Source: Areca catechu
Lineage: Eukaryota; Streptophyta; Magnoliopsida; Arecales; Arecaceae
Reading direction: 5' to 3'
NCBI GenBank assembly: GCA_021397845.1
Contig: CM038052.1
Location: forward strand, 136,033,854-136,097,853
DNA length: 64,000 bases
Shown here: positions 1 through 11,480 of the stretch, piece after piece
Layout: every line of letters starts with the position of its first letter
Numbering within the stretch: position 1 is the stretch's first letter
Program-made: the position numbers and the translations under genes
Notes under the pieces: generated by a model
Told to the model about the DNA's origin: nothing
Databases searched by the model: none
What the model saw: only the letters and a program-made list of their open reading frames with translations

Positions 1-1580
1 GAATTTTGATGACCTTCTTCCAATGCCCGACTGCTTTGAGGAGGGAATAAGGACTGTCATCGAAGATGCAGATGAAATCAATTTAGGAACTTTAACAGAA
101 CCTAGGAAGACTTTATTTTTCATCGTTAACCGAGGAGGAGAAAGGAATAGTTGCATTGCTCGTAGAGTTTAGAGATGTCTTGGCATGGACCTATAAAGAG
201 ATGCCTGGTTTATCTCAACCACTTGTGACCCAACATTTAGCTATCAAGCCAGGTTATCGGCCAGTTCATCAGGCTAAATGAAAGTGCACTTTGGAACTAG
301 AAAGACAAATATGTGGAAGTGCAGAAGCTGCAGAATGCCAAATTGAAAAAGCCTATTCTTCATCCTGAGTGGCTCGCCAATGTTTTCCCTATAAAGGGAA
401 AGAATGGATAGATCAGAGTTTGTGTGGACTTCAGGGACCTGAATAAAGCTTGTCCGAAAGATGAATTCCCGCTTCCTAATATGGACATGCTAATCGATAA
501 TACGGCAGGCTATCAGATGTTTTCTTTTATGGACGGCTACAGCGGTTAGTTTCAAATCTTCATGGCACCAGCAGATGTACCAAAGACTGCATTCTATACT
601 CAAAGTGGAACATTTTGTTACAATGTGTTGTCGTTTGGTCTATTGAATGCTGGGGCGACATATCAACAAGCAATGACAACTATTTTTCATGATATGTTCC
701 ATGAACTTTTGGAAGATTATGTCAAAGATATTGTTGTCCAATCCAAGACAAGAATAGATCATGTTGAGATACTCAGGAAGGTGCTCGAACGATGCTGTTA
801 GTTTTCATTATGGATGAATCCGTTGAAGTGGTGTCTGTTGGGAAATCTCTTGGATTTGTTGTACACCATCGAGGCATAAGATAAGATTGATCAGACGAAG
901 ATGAAAGCCATACTGGAAATCCTTCAACGGTCCGACAATGGAAAAGCTATTTGGAAAAACTATCTTATATATATATAAAAGATTCATACCAAATCTATCT
1001 GAGAAAGTGTCACCGTTGATGAAGCTGCTGAAGAAGAATGCACAGATTTCGTTTGGGATGAGGCCTATGAGAATGTCTTTGTCTGCATGAAGAAGGAACT
1101 TCTCTCTCCTCCAATGCTGAAGGCTCCAATCCCGAGGAGGTCGTTAATCTTATATCTTTCTTCAACCGATACATCTTTAGGCCTTCTCTTGGCACAGGAG
1201 GATAACTAGGGGTAAAATAGAAACCTTTCTAGGATTATGTTGCCGACAAAACAATGATATTCAAAGGTTAAGAAAGGTGTGTTTAGCATTAGTGTTTGCG
1301 ACTCAGAAATGGAGACAAACTATGTTAGGGAATACTATTCATCTACTGACGAAGGCCGATCCATTGAAGTCTCTCTTATCATAGCCTGTGTTATCTGGGA
1401 GAACCGCTCGATGGCTTCTTAAACTGTCGGAGTTTGAGCAAATCCAGATTCCATTTACCAAATCGAAGCAAGGGCTTAAAAAAGTGCTTGAAGATCCAGG
1501 AAGTTGTCGAAGATATATATGGATAAGGCAAAGGCACCACCTTGCGAAGCATCCCTTCCTATTAAAGTCTTTCATCTAGT
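1..1580 (+). pseudogene. Ty3/gypsy pol fragment: reverse transcriptase and RNase H, frameshifted
   Basis: A decayed piece of a Ty3/gypsy polyprotein that would copy element RNA into DNA. Reading across frames, it opens with the pre-RT linker (NFDDLLPMPDCFEEGIRTV). RT blocks follow: RVCVDFRDLNKACPKDEFPL near 415-475, FSFMDGYSG near 525-545, then the open stretch 562-801 with FGLLNAGATYQQAMTTIFHD. The catalytic Y-V-D-D appears as YVKD, so it is damaged. A connection/RNase H part follows to about 1580, with PVLSGRTARWLLKLSEFEQI around 1387-1445. In-frame stops (for example near 170 and 280) and indels show it is dead. The 5' end lies outside the window. The RT wording differs from that of the Tat elements downstream, so I treat it as a separate element. 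Confidence 0.85.
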
Positions 1581-2689
1581 TCCTTATGATGATCATGATC
1601 ATGGTCCAGTTTCCTATGATTGAGAGAAAGATGTTGAGGTTCGTGAAAGGGAGTCAAAAGGGGGAAGAGAGTGATAACACGGGTGGGATCAAATAACACA
1701 GAGTGTAGTGTAGAAAGATGGGTAGTAAAAAGAGGGCTATAGTGGGGCAAACGCCCTTTTCCTCATTCAAATCCCTGGCACTGGTTCGTTCTCAAGGATG
1801 GCTCCCAACTGACATAGGTTCTTCTTTTCGGGAAGTAGAGCTCAGCCCACAGATTCTAATGTGATGCGGATTCGACCCTGGGAGAATTGAGATGTCGTCC
1901 TTGCACTAAACAAAACTAGTTGGCGATCAAAGAAAAACTAGTGATCCTTGCACCTTTTCAGAATAGGAGTTCTTCTTCTTCTATCAGCGAATGGGGCATG
2001 GGTTTTGTTTGTTCATCCTCTTCTTTTTCCGGATAGGATGAAAGATTGTTTTCTTCGTGGCAGGATAAGCAGCGAGAGCAATTGAGCCATAAATAAAGAT
2101 GGATTTTCATGACCAGAGACTTGAGAGTAGAGCTCAGGTCATCTATCGATCAAGCAGGGTGCATCCACTTAACTCCCAACCATAAGGGGAGACGGCCTCA
2201 GGAGAACTATCAATAAGTGTTGTTGACCTCCAAGGCCTCCCAAGGGGGAGAGTCGAGGCACCAAAGCATCCAATGACCTAAAAGGGGCACCAACGGGCGA
2301 GGGAAAAGGTAAGCAATCGAGAGGGCAAATGCATGCACGGAGAGAGGAGGCGATTCTGAGACAAAAGCTCCGAAGGAACTCGTAGGAGTGAGCTCGATGA
2401 ACCGGTTACAGGAACCGGGTGCTAATCCCTCTCATTCTCACTCTTCTTCTCATCAAAGATTCCTTTAAGCATGGAGATCCAGCGAGGATCCGTCTTAGTG
2501 GATCTATTCCACTTTACCACTCTCTAACTTGACCGTTGGAGTGCCTCCACTAGGATCCCCGGCTTGGGTCTCTAACCTTGTTTCATAGGTCCAGGAGTGT
2601 TAGGATTCCACAGCAAAGGGGACCATAATCCGGTGCCAACTCACAGCTGCAGGCCGTAGCGGTAAGGTCGACAACAACGTTAAATATAG
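1581..2689. repeat. Unassigned repeat DNA, partly LTR-like
   Basis: No gene is visible. The stretch around 2430-2640 reads like the R/U5 end of a plant gypsy LTR: a C/T-rich segment, a phrase about a first-sequence 'GTTGGAGTGCCTCCACTAGG', then a 'TTTCATAGGTCCAGGAGTG' tail, as commonly seen at Tat-type LTR ends. No partner LTR, target duplication or primer site was found, so this is inference from wording alone. The junction with the gypsy fragment upstream is not defined. Confidence 0.35.
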
Positions 2690-3961
2690 TGCTTGTTGAA
2701 AGACAACCCAATCATTTTAATTAACCTTTGTGCTAGTGATTTTTGTTATTGTAGAAATAATGAACCACTCCTTATAGAAGCACCTGGCAATACACAAGCA
2801 CACCTAGTCAGGTCTTATGGACAAAGATACTCTATCCTAAAAATTTGGAATAATATTTTCAAGCCACGTTCATCCCAAATCATTTTCAACTCCAAAGCAA
2901 CCTAACCCCAAGTGACATCTCTCATTTCCATCTTCTTTACTTTATTTTTCTTTTTCCATTGAGAACAATGTCGCTTAAGTTAAAGGATAAATAAATAAAA
3001 TTAAGAATTTTAAAGTCCTCAAATAAGTTAGTATTTAGTGTTTAGGCACCCGATTACGCTTGAGAATCAAGCTAAGCAATTTTTTTGAAAGTAAATTAAT
3101 GCTCATATCAAAGAGTTTGTAAGATATTAAGAAATTAAGTATTAAAAAAATCTAATAGAGAGTTATGTAGAACATGAACATTTTTTTCTTTGAGCACTTC
3201 TAAGTCCTCCTACCAGTATTAAAAAAGAGTTTACCTCTTATGAACTAGCATAGGGTAACTATATATTTCTTCATAAAATAATTTATTTTATAATAAAATA
3301 GTTTCCAAGTACTTCTTACCGAATAACCAAGCTTCTTTGTCTAAGTATTGAAGTTCGCATCAAAAGGTGAGGAAGGCAAAAAAGCTTTTTGTAAGGCTAG
3401 TATTAACTCATAGCTTATTTGATTCGAGCAAGCAAGCTTAAGGGATATTTATACTTAATGCTCTAAAGTCATCTAATTTGGAAGTATTGGCTGAAAACTC
3501 ACTACATGGGTCAAACAGAAAGCTTAAGGGATTAAAACACTCAATAGCAGTACAACATTAAAAAAGAAAAATAATTAAATTCTAAACATTGATTCCTACC
3601 AAGTAACCAGACCCTTCACTTAAGTAAGCATTATTATTCATGTCAAAAAGTGGGCAATATGAAGATGCTTCTATAATAAATGAAGGACGGAAGCAACAAT
3701 ACCTTTGCCCATATGAAGGTTAATGAATTAGAGATAAAGGTAAGAATAATTTAGAAAAGTTCAGAAAAGGTTTAATGTTCTTTACTTAATTTTCATATTG
3801 GATAAGTATTAATACTCCAATGACATACCTCACTTTCACTTTACTAAATATCAATGATCCTTTAAAAAAAATTGTTCGATAAAACTTGAAACTTTAAGCT
3901 ATAAGGTATCTAACTCTAAATTATTTCTTTACTGAAGGACAAACAAAGTTCAAGTTGGGGG
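2690..3961 (+). mobile_element. Athila-like element, 3' non-coding tail ending in a polypurine tract
   Basis: This resembles the post-integrase tail of E1 further down. Shared landmarks are the 'TTGAGAACAATGTCGCTTAAG' signature near 2959 (E1: TTGAGGATAATGTCGATTAA near 30010) and the phrase on 'accgaataaccaagc...ttcgcatcaaaaggtgagg' near 3317-3372 (E1 30370-30510). It ends in TTCAAGTTGGGGG at about 3949-3961, the expected position of a polypurine tract before a 3' LTR. No coding capacity remains. It looks like the surviving 3' end of an old Athila copy whose 5' part is missing. Confidence 0.6.
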
Positions 3962-5747
3962 TATAACGAATACATTAAATATACCAATAAAAAGATCAAT
4001 TTGTAGATCAATTCATCCTAACTCTTTTAGAATTGATGATTCTTCTTGTCTTTTGCAAGAAAGATGATCACCAATGTAAAGAACCTGATTTGCTGGTTAA
4101 AAGGATTCAAATTGAGAACAAATCAGACTTAAGTTGAACAATAAATGGAGTCCATATGTGGCCCAAATCTTGGCTTAAATCCAATCCAATTTGAGCTCAA
4201 AATCAAGCTAAAATCCAATGAAATCAAATCCAAATACAAATTTTAAAGTAGCTGATCCACCATGGACCAGCCACTCGGTCCATATGCACAATGGTACAGT
4301 CCACATGAACAGCGAATCGTCACCTTTTATCGCGGCATACAGAAATGGGGCATTGTCATTTCTCCTTGGTTGCACGATCGAATGGGCAAAAAGCGATCCA
4401 ACACCAAATATGATAGCTAGGCTTTCTCTGTTTCATATCCATCAATAGGGGCCAGTGTTTTAGAGCTTGATCAAGTGATCCTGGCTATACCTTGCACTAA
4501 TCTGACGGTGAAAAAATAGTCCAACCGGCTGAAGGATTTCCAAGCATGGTTCAAGGCGAGATCTATGAGATCAAATGGCAGACAACATCTCTTGGGTGTG
4601 ATCCGACAAATGGGAGTGGTTTCGACATGCAGAACATTTTCGAATGCATGATTTTAGTTGTGATGGGTGCAAGCTAATGGCCCAGGAATGGCTAACAACT
4701 GGATTAGATGGCCAGTGCAAGATCCAATGGGATTAGGGGCAATCATGAGCTGATTTTGGACCTTTTGATCACTATCCGACGACTAGAAAAAGGTCAAAAG
4801 TCAAACATGAATTTGAGAAGGTTTTGAAGGTAAAATTTGATACATATTGGACCTAGTTAAAGTCCTATTTAAAGAGGACCATGGGGTAGCAGCAAGAATC
4901 AAGCAGACAGCCAATAATAACTCTTGTATTTTCTTTTCTTTTAATGATATAATGGGCTTCAATAAGAGAGAGGTCGGTAGGCATGCTTCTTCTTCATCTT
5001 CTTCTTGGAAAGATGATGCTTGCAAACACCATATGCGGCTAATCTCCAAGTTAACAGGAGAGTAAAGGAGGTTCTTTAATATTTTATATTTTAGTTTCCT
5101 TTCATGTAATTAGATGTTAATTGTAATGATCCTGTTCTTCATGAATAAAATCTTTTTTTCATTACTTCAAGTTTTGTGCATCTTATTTGTACTATAATTT
5201 AGATTTTTAATAGTCTATGACTATGTAGATACAAATCGTGATCTAAGAATATGATCCATGCTCAGTAAGATAGATTATACTCAAAATTGAATTATAAAAT
5301 ATTTTAATTATTTTTATGATTTGATTCTTTGAATAGCCTATGACTATGTCAGAGCAAATTAAGACACTACAATCTATACCTAGCAAGATAGGTTATGCTC
5401 GAGATATCAAACTTTTACTAATTACATAATAAAGATTTAATTTATATTTTATTAAAATTGAATTCAAATTTGAGATATCTATCTTATTTTATTTGATATC
5501 CTACTTTTTAGTTATTATTTTAATTTAATTAAAATTCCTATTTCCTTTTAATTTTAATTTCAATCATATTTTTCTTAAATTTAGCTTTTATAATTTTTTA
5601 GAACTTTTCTAAATAATTAGAACTCTAAATAAAAATTCTAATTAAAAGTGAACATAATCCCAATTGATCTCATGGATACGATCCCAACTCACCCTATCTA
5701 TATAGTTTAAGTTAGTCATTATTTTTGACTGCCTATGAGAGCGATCA
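3962..5747 (+). repeat. Athila-like LTR (3' LTR of the remnant)
   Basis: It starts directly after the polypurine tract. A phrase at about 4245-4285 (GCTGATCCACCATGGACCAG) also occurs in the 3' LTR of E1 near 31390, so the two families are related. The end near 5747 (GAGCGATCA) is followed at once by Tat RNase H coding sequence. Near 5680-5695 lies the 'GATACGATCCCAACTCACCC' type phrase typical of Athila LTR ends. Both limits are approximate because no second LTR exists in the window. Confidence 0.5.
4866..4873 (+). promoter_or_regulatory. TATA-like box in the Athila-like LTR
   Basis: TATTTAAA followed by GAGGACC lies in the middle of the LTR, where the U3/R promoter of a plus-strand element is expected. 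No transcript evidence. Confidence 0.4.
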
Positions 5748-6302
5748 CTCCGAATGGCCAAGGAGTGGGACTGTAAGACCTTAAGGCCTACAGCAATTGC
5801 CAGCTAGTTGATGGACACATTAGAGGCAACTAGGAGGTCTAGGGAGAAAATATGATAAAGTACCTACAAAAGTCAAAGACTTGGCTTCCAAATTCTATGA
5901 TTTTGAAATTCAACAAATACTAAGGAAAGAGAATTCTCAGGCAAACTTGCTATCCAAACTAGTGGCCTCGATGCCAATGGTCTTTCCAAAAGCCTTCATT
6001 GAGGTGATGGATAAGCCAATCATTGATGAATCAGCGAAGGTGATGTAGTTGGATGATGAGCCCTCCTGGATTATCCCATTGGTCACTTTTTTGAATGATG
6101 GAACTCTTCTTGTAAACCAAAAGGAGGCTCAAAAATAAAATATCAAGCCTCCCGATATTTTTTGCATGAAGAGAAGCTCTACAAAATGTCTTTCTCTCTT
6201 CCTCTCCTCAAATGTCTAAGCCCATCAAAAGCCAATTATGTACTAAGGAAGGTCCATAAAGGATTATGTGAAAGTCATATTGAGAAAAGGGCACTGACTT
6301 AC
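5748..6302 (+). pseudogene. Tat-1 pol: end of RNase H and start of integrase
   Basis: Translation gives an RNase H end (LKAYSNCQLVDGHIRGN), then NMIKYLQKVKDLASKFYDFE, a linker with PSWIIPLVTFLNDGTLLVNQ, and the integrase N-terminal region (LPLLKCLSPSKANYVLRKVH). This order and wording are typical of the Tat lineage of Ty3/gypsy elements, which carry a second RNase H before integrase. In-frame stops near 5783, 5828 and 5836 show decay. It joins the Athila-like LTR upstream. Downstream the frame stops at 6302, where E0 is inserted, and resumes at 9524. Confidence 0.85.
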
Positions 6303-7858
6303 TGATGGGGAATAGACCCCGATCAAAATCTATTCTAGAAAATCGGATCGTTGGTCACTAGAAAATGACCTTTAGGCTAGGTTTAACCAGGCCCAATTAT
6401 TAAAAAAAATACATTTTTTCTTTTTTTTTCGTTTTTCATCTTTCATTTTTTTCCTCTCTTTTTTTTCACCATATACTTTTTTTTCTTTTCTTTTTTTTTT
6501 TTTCCCTCACGGCCTTTTTTTTTTTCCTATGCTTCTTCTAAAGTCGGCCTCCAATGCCGATTTTGCTTCTTCGACCGTGCAAAGCTCCATTCTTTGGACC
6601 AAAACAAGGGAGGCCCGGCTATGGAAATCTGGCGGGGTCGTCAGCGATGGGGTTGGGGTTGAGGACGGTAGCCTTGGGGAATGGTGGCATGGCTCTGCTC
6701 CGGCGAATGGTGGGTGTCATGGCAACAGGGAGCCGACGGCTTCGGTGAGGCATAGCGAGTGGAGATGGCAAACGAAGGCACCAGAGGAGGGGGCTTCGGG
6801 AAGAGCGACGACCATGGTCGGCAGGCGATGGTAGAGGTGGATCTTCCAGTGGGGCACGGATGGCCGATGGTTGGGGTGGAGATGATCGATCATCGAAGAG
6901 AGGGCATCGCTCTCTCGGTTTGACCGGTGGACGACTCCGAAAAATAGAGGGATGGCGGTACCAAGGCTGCGGTGGAATGGCTCACCACGGTGCTTCTCAC
7001 AGGCGGAAGAGGCGGTGGTGGGGAATCGCTGATGGGTGGTTTGGTGGCACAGGCTCGGTGATGTGCTCGATCTTGGATGGTTCTGGCAGCGACGGGCTCG
7101 GTGATGTGCTCGGTCTTGGATGGTTCTGGCAGCGACAGACTTATCTAACGGATAATGGGTCGACGGGCGGTGGAGGTTGTCGGCTTATCTGTGGTCCTTC
7201 GATGCGATATGTGTTTGAAAGTTGAAAGAGGAAGGATGGAAAGGAAGATCTCAGAACAAAAGTACAGGATACTACTAGCTTCTCCCCTTCTCCTACCCGG
7301 AAGGGATAAAGATTGAGGCACCCTTCTCCTACCCGGAGAAACAATGATCTCCCTACCCGGAGAAACGAAGCAAAAATTCTTTTTTCAATAATTCATCATA
7401 ATCATCTATTATTTATTTGATCGATAAAATAATAAATAGGCCACTCTGAGATATTCTATATCCTGATACCTCAACTCAATCCTAAACATTCAAACAATTA
7501 AAATTAAACTAATCCACCTAAATCCTAAAAATAAGATAAATCCTAAAACAACGATAAAATAAATTCTAAAAAATCATATGAAAACTAATCCTAAAATTTT
7601 AAGATACCCCAATCCCTCGTACACCCATAGAAATAAAATATTATATTTATCCTGCTCCAACGTTTATGTACTTCGGGATTTGTGCTGCATCGGAATGTGT
7701 GCTCATCGACTCCAAGATCTTGGGCCCAAGGTTTGGGCTAGGTTGGCTTCAGGTTCTAGGTTGGCTTCTGGGTTGGGCTCGCTTCAGGTTTTGGACTGGG
7801 CTAGGCTTTAGGTTTGATCTGGGCCACTTCAGATCTGGGCTAGTCGATGTTCCCATCA
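6303..7858 (-). repeat. E0 3' LTR
   Basis: 1556 bp, from TGATGGGGAATAG to CGATGTTCCCATCA. It aligns along its length with 8011-9518. It holds a T-rich tract (about 6410-6530), a GC-rich block (about 6540-7200) and three CTACCCGGA motifs (about 7290-7365). Open frames such as 6529-6834 and 6860-7225 are not preserved in the other LTR and are not called as genes. Confidence 0.9.
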
Positions 7859-7995
7859 TTTTTCTAAGGTGGGGAGAACTCGACTCCGTCAAATCAGGCT
7901 TCAGAAAATTGGCTCCTCGATGCATCATCTATAGACTAAAATTTTTTTTATAAATAATATAATTAAAATAAAATTAGCTAACCTAACCTAATCTT

Positions 7996-8007
7996 GCTCT
8001 GATACCA
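7996..8007 (-). other. E0 primer-binding site (initiator tRNA-Met type)
   Basis: The plus strand reads GCTCTGATACCA, so the element's sense strand reads TGGTATCAGAGC, the standard plant LTR-element site complementary to the 3' end of initiator tRNA-Met. It sits 3 bp from the LTR end and fixes the orientation of E0. Confidence 0.9.
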
Positions 8008-8010
8008 AGT

Positions 8011-9518
8011 TGACGAGGAATAGACTCCAATCAAAAATTTATTCTAGAAAATCAAATCATTGGTCGCTAGGAAACGACCTTTAGGCTAGGTTCAACCAGG
8101 CCCAATTATTAAAAAAATACTTTTTTTCTTTTTCTTTCGTTTTTCATCTTTCATTTTTTTCCTCTCTTTTTTTCACTATATACTTTTTTTTTCTTTTTCC
8201 TTTTTTTCCCTCACGACCTTTTTTTTTTTCCTTATGCTTCTTCTAAAGTCGGCCTCCTATGCCGATTTTGCTTCTCCGATCATGCAAAGCTCCATTCTTT
8301 GGACCGAAACAGGGGAGGCCCGCTATGGAAATCCGGCAGGGTCATCGGCGATGGGGTTGGGGTTGAGGATGGTAGCCTGGGGGAATGGTGGTGCGGCTCT
8401 GCTCCGGCGAATGGCAGGCATCATGGCAATAGGGAGCCGATGACTTTGGTGAGGCATCGCGAGCAAAGATGACGAACGAAGGCACCGGAGGAGGGGGCTT
8501 CGGGCGGAGCGACGACCACGGTCGGCCGGTGGTGGCAGAGGTGGATCTTCCGGTGGGGCACAGATGGCCGATGGTTGGGGTGGAGATGATCGATCATCGG
8601 GGAGAGGGCGTCACTCTCTCGGCTTGACCGGTGGACAACTCTGGAAAATAGAGGGATGGCGATCCGAGGCTGCGATGGAATGGCTCGGCACGGTGTTTCT
8701 CACAGGCGAAAGAGGCAGTGGTGGGGAACGATTGATGGGTGGTTTGGTGGCGCAGGCTCGGTGATGCGCTTGGTCTTGGATGGTTTTGGCAGCGATGAAC
8801 TTATCTGACGGATGACGGGTCGATGGGCGGTGGAGGTTGTCGGCTTATCTATGGTCCTTCGATGCGATCTGTGTTCAAAAGTTGAAAGAGGAAGGATGGA
8901 AAGGAAGATCTTAGAACAAAAGTACAGGATACTACTAGCTTCTCCCCTTCTCCTACCCGGAAGGGATAAAGATTGAGGCACCCTTCTCCTACCCGGAGAA
9001 ACAATGATCTCCCTACTCGGAGAAACAAAGCAAAAATTCTTTTTTCAATAATTCATCATAATCATCTATTTTTTATTTGATCGATAAAATAATAAATAGG
9101 CCACTCTGAGATATCCGATATCCTGATACCTTAACTCAATCCTAAACATTCAAACTATTAAAATTAAACTAATCCACCTAAATCCTAAAAACAAGATAAA
9201 TCCTAAAACAATGATAAAATAAATTTAAAAAATCATACGAAAACTAATCCTAAAATTTCAAGATACCCCGATCCCTCATACACTCATAGGAATAAAATAT
9301 TATATTTATCCTGCTCTGAGGTTTGTGTACTTCGAGATTTGTGCTGCATCGGAATGTGTGCCATCGACTCCAGGATCTTGGGCCCCAGGGTTTGGGCTAG
9401 GTTGGCTTCAGGTTCTAGGCTAGCTTCTAGGTTGGGCTGGCTTCAGGTTTTGGGCTGGGCTGGGCTTCAGGTTTGAGCTGGGCTACTTCAGATTCTGGGC
9501 TAGTCGATGTCCCCATCA
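8011..9518 (-). repeat. E0 5' LTR
   Basis: 1508 bp, from TGACGAGGAATAG to GATGTCCCCATCA, the partner of 6303-7858 with scattered substitutions and small indels. On the minus strand the primer site follows it directly. A possible minus-strand TATA element (ATAAATATAATATT) lies near 9293-9307. Confidence 0.9.
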
Positions 9519-10513
9519 CTTACAAACTCCTACAACAAGATTACTATTGGCCAACAATGCAGCAAGATGCAAAGGACTTTGTCATGTGGTATGATATGTG
9601 ACAAAGAAATTCAAACATATGCCTTCCTATTGTGCCAATCACTCCCATATATGCACCTTGGCTTTTTGTATAATAAGGGATGGACATCCTTGGTCCATTT
9701 CCACCGACCTCAGGACAGTGAAAATTCCTGCTAGTCACTGTAGACCATTTCACCAAATAGGTAGAAGCCGAGCCGCTAGCCTATATCATTAGGCAAAGAT
9801 GATGGATTTTGTATAGAAAGCCATAATCTACCAATTTGGCCTATCCCGAGTGTTGATCACTAACAACGGGCAACAATTCATAGGGGCCAGATTTGCGAAA
9901 TTCTACGAAGAGAATGGGATCTCATATCATCTCGCCTCCATGGCTCATCCTCAAGCAAATGGAGAAGCGAAGGTGATGAATCAAACCCTCCTCTAAGGTA
10001 TAAAGAAGAGATTGGACAAAGCTAAGGATTTTGTGGATCGATGAGCTTCACCATGTGCACTGGACATATCGGACAACACCAAAAGTCCCAACAAGAGAGA
10101 CACCCTTTAGCTTGGTTTTCAGAACTAAAACCACGATACCTATTGAGCTTGAAGTCCTGTCAATGCAGGTCAAAAGTTTTGATGAGCAAACCAACTCAGA
10201 AAGATGACTCATAAACTTAGACCTGTTGGACGAAATCTAAGAGAGCATGCATCAAAATGGCTGCATGCCAACACAACTGCCCAATATTTCAACTTTAGAG
10301 TTCAGAGCAAAACTTTTAGAGTTAGTGATTTGATATACTATGTCAAGCAAAGGTCTCCTAACTTAGCCAAAGAGGCAAACTGTCAAGAAACTGGAAAGGC
10401 CCAAATCAAGTGGACGAGATCATCAAGCTAGGAACTTATCGACTAAAGCAACTGGATGGAACTCCCTTTCTCCGACTATGGAATTCGGCTAACCTTCAAA
10501 TATATTATCAGTA
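9519..10513 (+). pseudogene. Tat-1 integrase, core and C-terminal part
   Basis: This continues the integrase interrupted at 6302. It begins KLLQQDYYWPTMQQDAKDFV, then GMDILGPFP (first catalytic Asp region) and LLVTVDHFTK, and later IELEVLSMQVKSFDEQTNSE. It ends with RLKQLDGTPFLRLWN and LQIYYQ, the usual end of Tat integrases. Integrase would join element cDNA to the chromosome. Stops and shifts throughout make it non-functional. No chromodomain follows, as expected for Tat. Confidence 0.85.
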
Positions 10514-10599
10514 ATATAGCCTCGATAAGAATTTTCTTTAAACTATGTACGTTCTTGTTAATAGCGAGAAATTGAAGGAGCCTTCAATCGACTTTAAAA

Positions 10600-11480
10600 A
10601 ATTAAAAGGCCATTCAATGTCCTTGGCTCCAAGTAGCCATTAATCGGTCAAGAGTCCTAAAACCTTTCAATACCCCTGACTCCAAATGTCCATTGATCAG
10701 TCAGAGCCCCAAGACCGTTCAGTACCCCTGACTCCAAATGACCATCGATCAGTCAGAGTCCCAAGCCTTTCAATGCCCCTAGCTCCAAGCGACCATTGAA
10801 CGGTCAGAGCCCTAAGGTCGTTCAGCACCCTTGGTTCCAAACACCATCGATCGATCAAAGTTCCAAGGCCTTTCGATACCCCTGGCTCTAAGTGACCATC
10901 GATCGATTAGAGCTCTAAGGCCATTCAGTGCCCTTAGCTCCAAACAACCATAGATTGGTCAAAGCCCCAAGGCCATTCAATGCCTTAGCTCCAAATGACC
11001 ATCGATTGGCCAAGGCCTTTCAATGTCCCTGGCTTCAAAAAACCATCGATTGGTCAAAACCCCAAGGCCTTTCAATGCCCCTAACTCCAAACAACCATCG
11101 ATCGATCAAAGTCCCAAGGCCTTTCAACAACCTTAGCTTGAATGATTCTTGAGAAGTCAGAGCTCAAATGCCATTCAGTGCCCCTGGCTCTAAATGAACC
11201 TTGATCAATCAAAGCCTCATGATCTCAGCAGGGCCTTTTAGCACTCCTCGCACCAAATGACCATTGATCAGTCAAAGCTCCAAGGCCTTTCAATGCTCCG
11301 ACTCCAAATGATCCTTGATTAATCAGAGCCCAATGGTCTCAGTGGCTCCTAGCTCCAAACAACCTTTGATCGATCAAAGCCTTAACAGTCTTCAATTAAC
11401 CCTAGCTCCAAGTGGCCATCGATCAACCCGAGCCCTTAATAATTTTTATCAGATTGAATCCCTATGATCTTTGATTGGCC
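10600..11480. repeat. Tandem array of about 52-bp units in the Tat-1 3' region
   Basis: About 16 diverged copies of a unit of the form CCCCTGACTCCAAATGACC, an ATCGATCAGTCAGAGTCCCA core, then AAGGCCTTTCAATG. Two adjacent units near 10670-10780 measure 52 and 51 bp. Many copies carry the self-complementary core ATCGAT or ATCGATCGAT. Tandem arrays between pol and the 3' LTR are a known habit of Tat/Ogre-type elements and can seed satellite DNA. No coding function is inferred; the open frame at 10928-11152 merely follows the repeat. Confidence 0.9.

Larger units (their letters stand above)
6303..9518 (-). mobile_element. E0: minimal non-autonomous LTR element with 1.5-kb LTRs and 152-bp interior
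   Basis: Two long direct repeats flank a 152-bp interior (7859-8010). The ends are TGATGGGGA and TCCCCATCA, a perfect 9-bp inverted repeat with the TG...CA ends of LTRs. CTTAC is duplicated on both sides (6298-6302 and 9519-9523). Removing the insertion and one CTTAC restores the integrase reading frame (...EKRALTY-KLLQQDYYWP...). The interior holds a minus-strand primer-binding site next to the right-hand repeat, so the element runs right to left, and no coding capacity. Known TRIM elements have this minimal layout but usually LTRs of a few hundred bp; the LTR length here is unusual. It must have moved using proteins from another element. Confidence 0.9.

Noticed and set aside
1..6302. Idea that 1-1580 is the missing 5' part of Tat-1
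   Set aside because: Its RT wording differs from that of the Tat RT in 44081-45010, and the sequence between is an Athila-like end, so one continuous element is not supported.
6529..7225. Gly/Trp/Arg-rich frames in E0
   Set aside because: They lie in an LTR, run against its transcription direction and are not preserved in the other LTR.
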